Below, piece by piece: positions 18,172-25,821 of a DNA stretch of 64,000 bases; within the stretch, counting starts at the first letter, position 1; every line of letters starts with the position of its first letter. Below the pieces are notes generated by a model that saw only the letters and a program-made list of their open reading frames with translations, ran no database searches and had not been told where the DNA came from. A program made the translations under genes and the position numbers. Origin of the DNA: Sphingobium sp. EM0848 (GTDB lineage: Bacteria > Pseudomonadota > Alphaproteobacteria > Sphingomonadales > Sphingomonadaceae); contig NZ_JABXWB010000001.1 of assembly GCF_013375555.1 (NCBI RefSeq), positions 868,001 through 932,000 of the forward strand, written 5' to 3'.

Positions 18172-18644
18172 GCAGCCCGGCTTCCGCTGGGCAGGCCGCG
18201 CCTATAGCAGCGGCTTTGTTGAAATGACAAGGGCTTCGGATGCCTTGAATCATAAAAAATACAGAAAGACGTCATGGACATTCACGCCCGCCGCGACCGG
18301 CTGGCTGTCGGGCATGGTGACGTTCACCGTGCCTGGGCCGCTTCCCAACCTCGAACGCTATGATCGGTTTATTGGCGGCTCAAAGCCATTCGCGGATGGG
18401 CAAGGACGGGGTAGGAGGTTATGTTACAGGCAGTTCCCGAACCGCACCGGCAATGTTCGCCGTCAAAGACCGCGGCACTGTTTCGGAAGCTTCCCGAAGT
18501 GTCCCATGCTTTTGCTTCGGTTGGCAGGGCGACCAGCGGCGGCATGGAAGCCACGTTCGGCGCCCCCTGATGGATAGACGGAGACATTTCCCCTCGCTTT
18601 TGGCAAGGTGATAATCAGCAGCAGCTATTGGGAGGGGAACAACC
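18172..18644. other. Region between tRNA-Asn and the P450 gene
   Basis: I see no supported gene in these 473 bases. The two small frames that cross it lack a ribosome-binding site and recognisable sequence. The last part, with GGGAGGGG about 12 bases before the next start, is the leader of the P450 gene. Confidence 0.5.
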
Positions 18645-19850
18645 GTGACCGCTCAAGTTCCTTCGGAAACCGTCACCTGTCCGTTCCATGATGGGGAAGA
18701 TCAGCGCAAGTCGGCAGTGGCTTCGGCCGGCGGTGGTACGGTGAAGGCGGCGGTGCGGACCCAGACGTTCGAACGGGCCCGCGCGGTGCTCCGGAACCAG
18801 AGCGCGCGGCAGGCGGGCTTCATGGCCGAGCAGGTGGGCAAGATCGGCAGCGCCACGCGCCAGCCGATCCTCTTCCTCGAAGGTGAGGCGCATCGCGTGC
18901 AACGCAGCGCCACTGCCCGCTTCTTCACACCCAAAATCGTCACCACGCGCTATCGTGGCCTGATGATCCGCCTGTCGGATGGCCTCGTCAGCCGATTTCA
19001 GGCGCGCAAGCGGGCGAAGCTCGACGATCTCAGCCTGGAACTGGCCGTGGCGGTCGCGGGCGACATCGTCGGCCTGACCGACAGCGATCCGGATGGCCTT
19101 GCCAGACGGCTGGATGTTTTCTTCACCGGCAATTTCGATCCGCCGAAAAATCCGATCAAGGCATTCGCAAGGTTTCTTCACCAGCAATATCTGGTGCTGC
19201 GCTTCTACTATAAGGATGTGGCGCCCGCGATCCGCTCACGCAGGAAGCAGCGCAAGGACGACGTGATCTCGCACCTGATCGATCAGGGTTATAATGGCCG
19301 GGAGATATTGACGGAGTGTCTCGTCTACGGCGCTGCCGGGATGGCGACCACGCGCGAATTCATCGTCATGGCGGCCTGGCACATGCTGGGCAATGACGAG
19401 ATTCGTACCGCCTTCCTTGAAGGCGATGAAGGTGACAGGATCGGGCTTCTCGAGGAAATTCTGCGGCTCGAACCGGTGGTCGGTTACATTTACCGCCGCC
19501 TGCATGAGGATCTGCCGACGGCGGACGGGAGCGCGCAGCATGTCCGTAAGGGCGACGCGGTGGCGATCGACGTGCGCGCCGCCAATACCGACGCGGCGGC
19601 GTTCGGCGCCTGTCCGATGCAGGTTCAGCCGGGGCGCAAGGTCAGTGCCAAATATGGCAATGCGGGCCTCGCTTTCGGCGATGGGGAGCATCGCTGCCCC
19701 GGCGCGCAGGTTGCGCTGCAGGAGACCTGCCTGTTTCTGGAGCGGTTGATGCAGGTGCCCGGACTGAAGCTGGAGCGGGCGCCCGATCTTGCCTGGAATC
19801 GGCTGGTGACCGGCTATGAGCTGCGCAACTGCGTGATTATTTGCGACTGA
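18645..19850 (+). CDS. Cytochrome P450
   Basis: A 401-residue soluble P450. The haem-binding loop AFGDGEHRCPGAQ carries the thiolate ligand C351, the K-helix has the EILR form of ExxR, and the I-helix reads GAAGMATTRE. In most P450s the residue before the conserved Thr is acidic and helps deliver protons; here it is Ala. The start is a GTG at 18645 about 12 bases after GGGAGGGG. Class I electron supply (ferredoxin plus reductase) is expected; a reductase gene is nearby but no ferredoxin is seen. The substrate is unknown. Confidence 0.9.
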   Translation: MTAQVPSETVTCPFHDGEDQRKSAVASAGGGTVKAAVRTQTFERARAVLRNQSARQAGFMAEQVGKIGSATRQPILFLEGEAHRVQRSATARFFTPKIVTTRYRGLMIRLSDGLVSRFQARKRAKLDDLSLELAVAVAGDIVGLTDSDPDGLARRLDVFFTGNFDPPKNPIKAFARFLHQQYLVLRFYYKDVAPAIRSRRKQRKDDVISHLIDQGYNGREILTECLVYGAAGMATTREFIVMAAWHMLGNDEIRTAFLEGDEGDRIGLLEEILRLEPVVGYIYRRLHEDLPTADGSAQHVRKGDAVAIDVRAANTDAAAFGACPMQVQPGRKVSAKYGNAGLAFGDGEHRCPGAQVALQETCLFLERLMQVPGLKLERAPDLAWNRLVTGYELRNCVIICD

Positions 19851-20034
19851 ATGAGTCTCGTTGGATGCGCTGGCGGAGATCGACCAGGCACGCCATGATT
19901 TCGGACGAACGTAGTTTGGCGGATGGCCATGGCCCGTTGCGGGACCCGTGCATGAGGCGGGAGAGGGGCGTTTTGCCCGCTATCCGGGGTGTCAGGAGTC
20001 AGTGTTCCCGCCTGTCACCTGAATGTAAGACGAG

Positions 20035-20067
20035 GCAGGTCGCCGGAGATGGTGACCTGTCTTTTTT
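20035..20067 (+). terminator. Rho-independent terminator after the P450 region
   Basis: GCAGGTC.CC pairs with GG.GACCTGTC around a GGAGAT loop, followed by TTTTTT. Confidence 0.75.
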
Positions 20068-20470
20068 GGGCGATAACTGAATCATGTCGGAACATTTCGT
20101 TAATGTAACGAAATCTGCTTTCAAGATATGGATATTTATATCTATAGATATATAAATAATGGGATGATTTTATTTCATATGTGGAATTATATCAAGGCAT
20201 GATTTTTCTGTTTTGACGATAGAGTCTTTCAATATTTCATTCGTAAATAATGTATTAAAACTTGATATAATATAGAGATTAACGAGATTGTAAGAGCTGT
20301 TTGGCGGTGGCTTTGTGCAGTTGCTGCCTTTGTATTTTGAACCATTTTGTCTCATAAGAAATATGCCGCTTCCCCATTTGCGATGAGAAGATCGCTAACG
20401 GTTCTCTAACCTTTTTCGAGCAAATTGATCCACGTTAAGACGTGTCGACTTTAAGTTGGGGAGGAACGTC
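20068..20470. promoter_or_regulatory. AT-rich leader of the chaperone-usher operon
   Basis: About 400 bases much richer in A+T than anything else nearby. They contain ATTTCGTTA-ATG-TAACGAAAT, a perfect 9-bp inverted repeat (20094-20114), and the perfect 16-base palindrome TATATCTATAGATATA (20137-20152). No gene is convincing here; a 61-codon minus-strand frame has no recognisable product. Such a tract in front of a surface-appendage operon suits binding by a nucleoid-type silencer and an activator, which is an inference. Confidence 0.5.
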
Positions 20471-20953
20471 GTGTACAGATCGTGCATAATATTCGTCATG
20501 CTTCTGGCACCAGAAGCTGCGTGGGCAACAGATGCCACGACGACTATGGGTGTATCAGCTACGGTGTTGAATGCTTGTCTGGTGACGGCAACCAGCCTTG
20601 CCTTCGGAACCTATAATCCCACCTCTTCGACGCCGACGGACGCGACCAGCACGATCAACGTCACGTGCACGCCCGGAACATTGTTCAATGTCGGGTTAAG
20701 TGCCGGAAGCACAGGTGGAGCCACGGTTACCACCCGGCAAATGCTGAACGGTGCAACGCCGCTCAACTATTCGCTTTACAGTAATGCGGGGCGCAGCACC
20801 AATTGGGGTAATACGCCAGGATCGGACACAGTCTCGCAGACAGCCTCGACCATCCTGCCGATATCGTTCACCGTCTATGGCCGCATCCCTCAACAACAGA
20901 GTGTGGGGGCCGGAAACTACACAGACACTGTCACCATTACTGTGAGTTACTGA
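20471..20953 (+). CDS. Spore coat U-domain pilin (archaic chaperone-usher major subunit)
   Basis: A 160-residue secreted protein: signal peptide to about residue 20 (ending APEAAWA), then one SCPU (spore coat U) domain with the paired cysteines in NACLVTATSLAFGTYNP and INVTCTPGT. It ends in the strand TDTVTITVSY. SCPU proteins build the thin pili of archaic chaperone-usher systems such as Acinetobacter Csu. The GTG at 20471 is chosen because it sits behind GGGGAGGA; the frame also opens at an upstream TTG that would overlap that site. It is the first gene of the four-gene operon. Confidence 0.82.
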   Translation: MYRSCIIFVMLLAPEAAWATDATTTMGVSATVLNACLVTATSLAFGTYNPTSSTPTDATSTINVTCTPGTLFNVGLSAGSTGGATVTTRQMLNGATPLNYSLYSNAGRSTNWGNTPGSDTVSQTASTILPISFTVYGRIPQQQSVGAGNYTDTVTITVSY

Positions 20954-20966
20954 AGAGACATCAACC

Positions 20967-21707
20967 ATGACAGGAAATTTATATGGCTCCAGACCCAGCC
21001 GGGGTCTGGCGGCGGCGGGCTTGTGCGCCCTGCTGATCGCGGGCACACCCCCTGCGGACGCTGCATCTTTGCGCATCCTGCCGGTACGGATCGAAATGGC
21101 CGCAGAAAAGCAGTTCTGTGCGCTGAGCATCGCCAATGACGACGCGAATGCGACAACGGTGCAGATCAGGGGCTTTGGCTGGCGCAAGGATGAGACGGGC
21201 AATGACCAGTTGGACCCTGACACCGGCCCCATGGTCAATCCGTCGATCGTCAGCATTCCCAGCGGGGGCACTCGTCTGATCCGTTGCAGCCTGCCTGCCA
21301 AGGCCAGGCCGCGCGAGGAAAGCTACAGGCTGGTCATTGACGAACTGCCGACGGCGACGGCTGCTCCCGGCACCGTGCGGACGCTTTTGCGCTTCAGCAT
21401 TCCCCTGTTCCGCGTCCGGTCCAGCGCATCACCCCTGCTTAGCTGGTCGCTGGGGAAGGGTGCCGGTGGGCAATCGAAGCTCATTCTTGTCAATCAGGGG
21501 GACCGCCATGCTCAAGCCGTGGCAATAAGCCTGCGGTTCAGAGAGGGGGGCAGGCAGGCCGTGAAACTGGACCGCAGCTTCTACCTCCTGGCTGACGGGC
21601 GTATCGAATTGCCGGTCGGTCCACTGGACGGCCGCAGCATCATGGGTGTGGAAGTGGAAACCACCCAGGGAAAGCTGATCGCTTCTCGCGCGAGCAGCGA
21701 GCAGTAA
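20967..21707 (+). CDS. Periplasmic pilus chaperone (PapD/CsuC-like)
   Basis: A 246-residue protein with a signal peptide (to about residue 32, PPADA) and two immunoglobulin-like domains. The N-terminal domain has LRILPVRIEM and the YRLVIDELP strand typical of fimbrial chaperones; the C-terminal domain begins near residue 150. It should bind SCPU subunits in the periplasm, cap their groove by donor-strand complementation and hand them to the usher encoded next, 12 bases downstream. Confidence 0.85.
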   Translation: MTGNLYGSRPSRGLAAAGLCALLIAGTPPADAASLRILPVRIEMAAEKQFCALSIANDDANATTVQIRGFGWRKDETGNDQLDPDTGPMVNPSIVSIPSGGTRLIRCSLPAKARPREESYRLVIDELPTATAAPGTVRTLLRFSIPLFRVRSSASPLLSWSLGKGAGGQSKLILVNQGDRHAQAVAISLRFREGGRQAVKLDRSFYLLADGRIELPVGPLDGRSIMGVEVETTQGKLIASRASSEQ

Positions 21708-21719
21708 GGCTCCTGTTCG

Positions 21720-24089
21720 ATGATAACCGCCCCTGCATTGCGACGCGTGGGGCAAGGTACATCGATCTTGGTCGTGACCCTGCTCATCGCCATGGGCAGG
21801 CCGGCCATGGCGTCCGGCCTGCCCATGGCCCTCTCGGTTCCGACGGTTTCGACGCCAGAGATGCTGCCAAAGACGCGGGCCATACCTGTCGGCGTTATCG
21901 TCAACGGGCAGCCGGTCAGAGACCCCTGTCTGATCGTGAAAAGCCAGGGGCAATTGTTCGTAAGGCAGGACGTGCTGGGCCAATGGGGCCTGCAACTGCC
22001 CGAGGGGCGTCCGCAGATCCGCGTGGACGGCGCGGATTTTTCCTCTCTGGATGGACTGCCCGGCCTTTCAGCGAAGCTGGACAGCACGGGCGCGACGTTG
22101 CTGATCGATGCGGCGCCGTCATTGTTTCCGACTCTGTATGTCGGGGGATCGCAACACAGCCTGCCTGTCATGGAGGCCACGCCCGCTCAATATATTGGCT
22201 ATGATCTGTCCTTGTCACGATGGAGTGGGCAATGGGCCGCCTCCGCCGTTCTGGATGCAGGGATGTCGGGCGGCTGGGGTGTTATCGGCACGACTGCGCT
22301 GGTGCAGCAGGGCACGGATAGCCGGGGTGCGATCCGGCTTGACAGCAATTTCATCCGTGACTTTCCCGATCAGCGCCTTCGGCTGATGCTGGGCGATGCA
22401 GTGACGCGCGGCGCCGACTGGAACCAGCCGGTTCGGTTTGCGGGGATACGGTTGGGCACGGATTTCTCACTGGCGCCTGATGATATCACCTATGCCCTGC
22501 CCCGGCTGTCCGGCTCTTCCACCCTGCCTTCGGTGGTGGAACTGGCGGCGGTCAGCAGCCGCCAGAGCATGGCCGTGCAGCCGGGTGATTTCACGATTGA
22601 TTATCAACCCGTCTTCACGGGTGCAGGAGAGGTGACGATGACGGTCCGCGACGCCAACGGCACCGCGCACACCGTTACGCAAAGCTTCTACACCAGCCCG
22701 CGGCTGCTGCGTGAAGGGCTGGACGACTTCTCGCTGGAGGCGGGGTTTCTGCGCAAGGATTTCGGCGAACGGAGCTTTTCCTATGGCGCGCCCTTCGCTG
22801 CTGGTTTCTGGCGCCATGGTCTTGGCGGCGGACTGACGCTGGCCGGGCGTGTGGAGGCGAGCAAGGATGTGCAGATGGCCGGGCTGGGTCTGGGTGTCAT
22901 ACTGTCCTCCTGGGGCGAGATCGCATTGTCAGCGGCGGGATCGCAAAGCCGTTTCGGCGATGGTTTCATGTGGCGCGCCCAGTTTCAACGCATCACCCCG
23001 CGCTATTCCGTGACTGCCAGCTATCAGGAAGAAAATGCCGCCTTCGTTCAGGTCGGTGATGACAATCCTGCACCGGAAAGCCGCCGGGAACTGATCGTGG
23101 CGGGCAGTCTGGCTCTTGGTCGATTGGGTAGCATGTACGCCAATTATCTGGAAACGGATGGAGGGGAGGGGCACCACTTTTCCACGGGCTCTGTTTCCTA
23201 CGCTACCAATGTCGGGCCCGCCTGGCTGTCGCTGGGGGCGCGGCAGACGCGGATGGCGGAACAACGGAATAACAGCCTGTTCGGATCGCTCACCTTGCCT
23301 TTTGGCGCGCGCTCCAGTGCGGGACTGTTCGTCGATGGAAAACGCGTCGCCGCCAGCGTCAACCAGACCCCGCCGCCGGACAAGGGCTGGGGCTATCGCT
23401 TCCTTGCCTCACGCGACGCTCAGGACCTGTCGCTCATGGAAGCTGGTGTTACGTGGCGCACGGCGGCGGGTGATATCGATCTGTCAGCAAGCCGTATGGG
23501 CGATGTCGAAGGCATGCGTTTGCAGGCGCGGGGCGCGCTTTTGCGGGTGGGTGGGAAGATCGTCGCCGTGCCCCAACTCGATTATGCCTTTGCCGTGGTC
23601 GATGTAACCGCGGATCAGGCGGTGACGGTCCTTTTCGAAAACCGCCCGGTCGCGCGCAAGGCGGGTGACGGCAGGCGAGCCGTCATCACCGGGCTGCAAC
23701 CCTATTCGGCCAATCGGATTGCTGTGGATCTGGATGATCTGCCCATCGATACGATGGTCACATCAGCGGAAAAAACCGTGGTTCCCGGCTACAGGCAAGC
23801 TGTCAAGGTCAGCTTCGGGGGCGCGCCGACCCATCCGGTCACATTGCGTCTGGTCGATGCGGATGGGGTCGCGGTCGCGGAGGGGCTGGCTGTCACTGCG
23901 GCTGATTCTGCACCCGGCATCACCGGTCATGATGGCGCAGTATTCCTGGCCGACGCGCATGCCGGGCAAGAGATTGTGCTGACCGGCCCAGCTATGGCAT
24001 GTCGTGCAGTTGTTCCGGCCTTGCCAGCCGATCAGGCCGTGGCGAGAATCGCGCCCGTGCCCTGTACCGCATTGCAGGAGGGAAAATGA
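21720..24089 (+). CDS. Outer-membrane usher (CsuD/FimD-like)
   Basis: A 789-residue fimbrial usher. A signal region is followed by the N-terminal subunit-chaperone binding domain (VNGQPVRDPCLIVKSQGQLF), a large beta-barrel with a plug, and C-terminal domains with the conserved VLFENRPVARKAGDGRRAVI. The final DAHAGQEIVLTGPAMACRA carries one of the C-terminal cysteines. It forms the pore through which SCPU subunits are assembled. Its stop codon overlaps the next start (ATGA, 24086-24089). Confidence 0.88.
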   Translation: MITAPALRRVGQGTSILVVTLLIAMGRPAMASGLPMALSVPTVSTPEMLPKTRAIPVGVIVNGQPVRDPCLIVKSQGQLFVRQDVLGQWGLQLPEGRPQIRVDGADFSSLDGLPGLSAKLDSTGATLLIDAAPSLFPTLYVGGSQHSLPVMEATPAQYIGYDLSLSRWSGQWAASAVLDAGMSGGWGVIGTTALVQQGTDSRGAIRLDSNFIRDFPDQRLRLMLGDAVTRGADWNQPVRFAGIRLGTDFSLAPDDITYALPRLSGSSTLPSVVELAAVSSRQSMAVQPGDFTIDYQPVFTGAGEVTMTVRDANGTAHTVTQSFYTSPRLLREGLDDFSLEAGFLRKDFGERSFSYGAPFAAGFWRHGLGGGLTLAGRVEASKDVQMAGLGLGVILSSWGEIALSAAGSQSRFGDGFMWRAQFQRITPRYSVTASYQEENAAFVQVGDDNPAPESRRELIVAGSLALGRLGSMYANYLETDGGEGHHFSTGSVSYATNVGPAWLSLGARQTRMAEQRNNSLFGSLTLPFGARSSAGLFVDGKRVAASVNQTPPPDKGWGYRFLASRDAQDLSLMEAGVTWRTAAGDIDLSASRMGDVEGMRLQARGALLRVGGKIVAVPQLDYAFAVVDVTADQAVTVLFENRPVARKAGDGRRAVITGLQPYSANRIAVDLDDLPIDTMVTSAEKTVVPGYRQAVKVSFGGAPTHPVTLRLVDADGVAVAEGLAVTAADSAPGITGHDGAVFLADAHAGQEIVLTGPAMACRAVVPALPADQAVARIAPVPCTALQEGK

Positions 24090-24562
24090 TGAAGGCCGTT
24101 GGATATGGGCTGGTTGCTCTGGCCAGCATGACCATGGCAACACCGGGCTGGGCGTGCACGCTGTGCAGTTGTTCGGCTTCGACGACAGGCGTGAGCTTTG
24201 GCGGCTATGACCCCGGCTCCTCCAGCCCGAAAGACGGTTCCGGGAGCGTCACGCTCAGCTGCACGGGTCTGGTTTCGTTGGCCGGAACCATAGACATCGC
24301 CATGAGTCCGGGCAATTCGGGCAATGTGCTCGCCCGCCAAATGTCGCAGGGCGCGTCAGGTCTGAACTATAATCTCTACACGAACAGCAGCCGGACAACC
24401 ATCTGGGGTACGGGTTCGGCGGGCACCAGCACCGTGAGCGCTACATTGACGGGCCTTTTGTCCTTCAGCCAGACCGTCTCTGTCTATGGCCGGATTCCGG
24501 CAGGGCAATGGGTGCAGGCTGGCCCCTATGCCGACAGCGTGATTGTCACCATCACCTATTAA
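24086..24562 (+). CDS. Second SCPU-domain protein, probable pilus tip or minor subunit
   Basis: A 158-residue secreted protein, signal peptide to about residue 22 (TPGWA), then a single SCPU domain opening CTLCSCSASTTGVSFGG with three close cysteines and ending YADSVIVTITY. It has the same domain as the first gene but is clearly divergent. By position after the usher it corresponds to the tip adhesin of Csu systems, though CsuE has two domains and is about twice as long. The ribosome-binding site GGAGGG lies within the end of the usher gene. Confidence 0.8.
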   Translation: MMKAVGYGLVALASMTMATPGWACTLCSCSASTTGVSFGGYDPGSSSPKDGSGSVTLSCTGLVSLAGTIDIAMSPGNSGNVLARQMSQGASGLNYNLYTNSSRTTIWGTGSAGTSTVSATLTGLLSFSQTVSVYGRIPAGQWVQAGPYADSVIVTITY

Positions 24563-24570
24563 ACGGCCGG

Positions 24571-25518
24571 TTAAACGGCCGGGAGGCGATCGTCCTCCGG
24601 AGGGGGGCCGATCAGGAAGATGCCTCCCGCCTGCCCATCGGCCGAGCGGAGGGGCGCCGCATGGACCCAGATCGCCTTGCTCCCGGCGTCACTGCCCACC
24701 AGTCCTGCGGCCATGCCAAACGGCGTTCCGGATGTCAGCAGGCTTTCCATGGCATCGCCGATCGTTCCCCTGTTCGATGCGTCGAACAGGGTCGCAAATC
24801 TGACACCGACGATGCGACTTTCATCGGTCCCTATCAATTGCGCCAGCGCGGGAGAGGCGTGGGTCACGCTGCCCCTGATATTGAAGGCCCCGCGGGCGAG
24901 GCCTGGCAAGCCGTCGATCAGATCTTCATAGGCGGCTGTCCGCGCGTCCTGATCGCGCAATGTCACGCGGTCGCTGATTTCATCGGCCAATAGGACGAAG
25001 CCACCTGGGAAAGGCGTGATCTGAAAGCGAAAGATCAGGGGACGCCGGCCCGGAAGGTTAAGCTCGAACTCTTCCGCGACACCTGTGTCACGCACCCTCT
25101 CGAGAGCGCGGAGGGCGAAATGATAATCCTGGCCCGCCAGAAGTTGAGACACGGGCGTGCCACGCACATCCTCTTCGCTCACCTCCATCCGTTTGCGCGC
25201 CGCAAGATTGATGCGGATCAGATTAAGCTGCTGATCGGCCAAGATCACCTGCGTCGCGATCATGTCGAGCAGGATATCGAACCTTGCGGCCAGATGGCCG
25301 GTATCGGGAACAGATTGCTGACCATTGGACAGGCGGAGGAACAATTCGGTCGAAATCAGCGACAGGTTGATATGGCCATGATTCATGATGTGGACGGGTT
25401 CGTGCAGCGCATGACGTGAATGCACCGCAAAATGCCGAATCAGGGCTGTGGCGGTAACGATCTGGCCTGACGGAATGTCCTCCAATGTCCTGCGCTCCCT
25501 GTCTCCTGCCAATCCCAT
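24571..25518 (-). CDS. PAS-domain protein without output domain
   Basis: A 315-residue soluble protein. Residues about 80-185 and 190-305 each look like a PAS fold: LDMIATQVILADQQLNLIRIN...RKRMEVSEEDVRG, and AYEDLIDGLPGLARGAFNIRG...LIGTDESRIVGVRFATLFD. An N-terminal helical part precedes them. No kinase, cyclase, phosphodiesterase or DNA-binding domain follows. PAS domains bind small ligands or cofactors and mediate protein contacts. It is convergent with the pilus operon and divergent from the adhesin gene, so a role in controlling surface attachment is a fair guess only. Confidence 0.65.
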   Translation of the reverse strand: MGLAGDRERRTLEDIPSGQIVTATALIRHFAVHSRHALHEPVHIMNHGHINLSLISTELFLRLSNGQQSVPDTGHLAARFDILLDMIATQVILADQQLNLIRINLAARKRMEVSEEDVRGTPVSQLLAGQDYHFALRALERVRDTGVAEEFELNLPGRRPLIFRFQITPFPGGFVLLADEISDRVTLRDQDARTAAYEDLIDGLPGLARGAFNIRGSVTHASPALAQLIGTDESRIVGVRFATLFDASNRGTIGDAMESLLTSGTPFGMAAGLVGSDAGSKAIWVHAAPLRSADGQAGGIFLIGPPPEDDRLPAV

Positions 25519-25821
25519 CCGATGTTCGTAAATTACATCCGACCATCTTATTTTATTAAAACGCTATCGTAATGATAATCTTCTGTCGACCCGATATTGA
25601 CGCGAAATTCCTGCCAAAGCACCAAAAAATCAAAGGATTTATTGATGGCGAGGGATTGTTTCGATCGCATGGGCAATACGTATTTTTCGTAAAATCATAT
25701 ATGCGGGCCTTCGCACGGTCTTAGCCGCACGACCCGCATTTTGCCCCAGGGACGTGGAATTTTCGGTTCGCGCTATCGCCGGGGGAGGCGCGAGTGGACA
25801 TTCCCTCAACGGGGCCAAGTC
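25519..25821. promoter_or_regulatory. Divergent promoter region, PAS gene and adhesin gene
   Basis: About 300 bases, AT-richer than average near 25540-25700, with no supported gene. It must hold the promoters of the PAS gene (leftward) and of the adhesin gene (rightward). I see no clear operator. Confidence 0.45.

Noticed and set aside
18224..18577. 117-codon frame between tRNA-Asn and the P450
   Set aside because: Mixed, low-hydrophobic content, no ribosome-binding site, no family likeness.
20170..20355. 61-codon minus-strand frame in the AT-rich leader
   Set aside because: No ribosome-binding site and no recognisable sequence; open frames are likely to arise by chance here.
24562..24586. 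Repeated TAAACGGCCGG as a CRISPR-like or att repeat
   Set aside because: Only two copies at a convergent gene junction; more likely a weak terminator stem.
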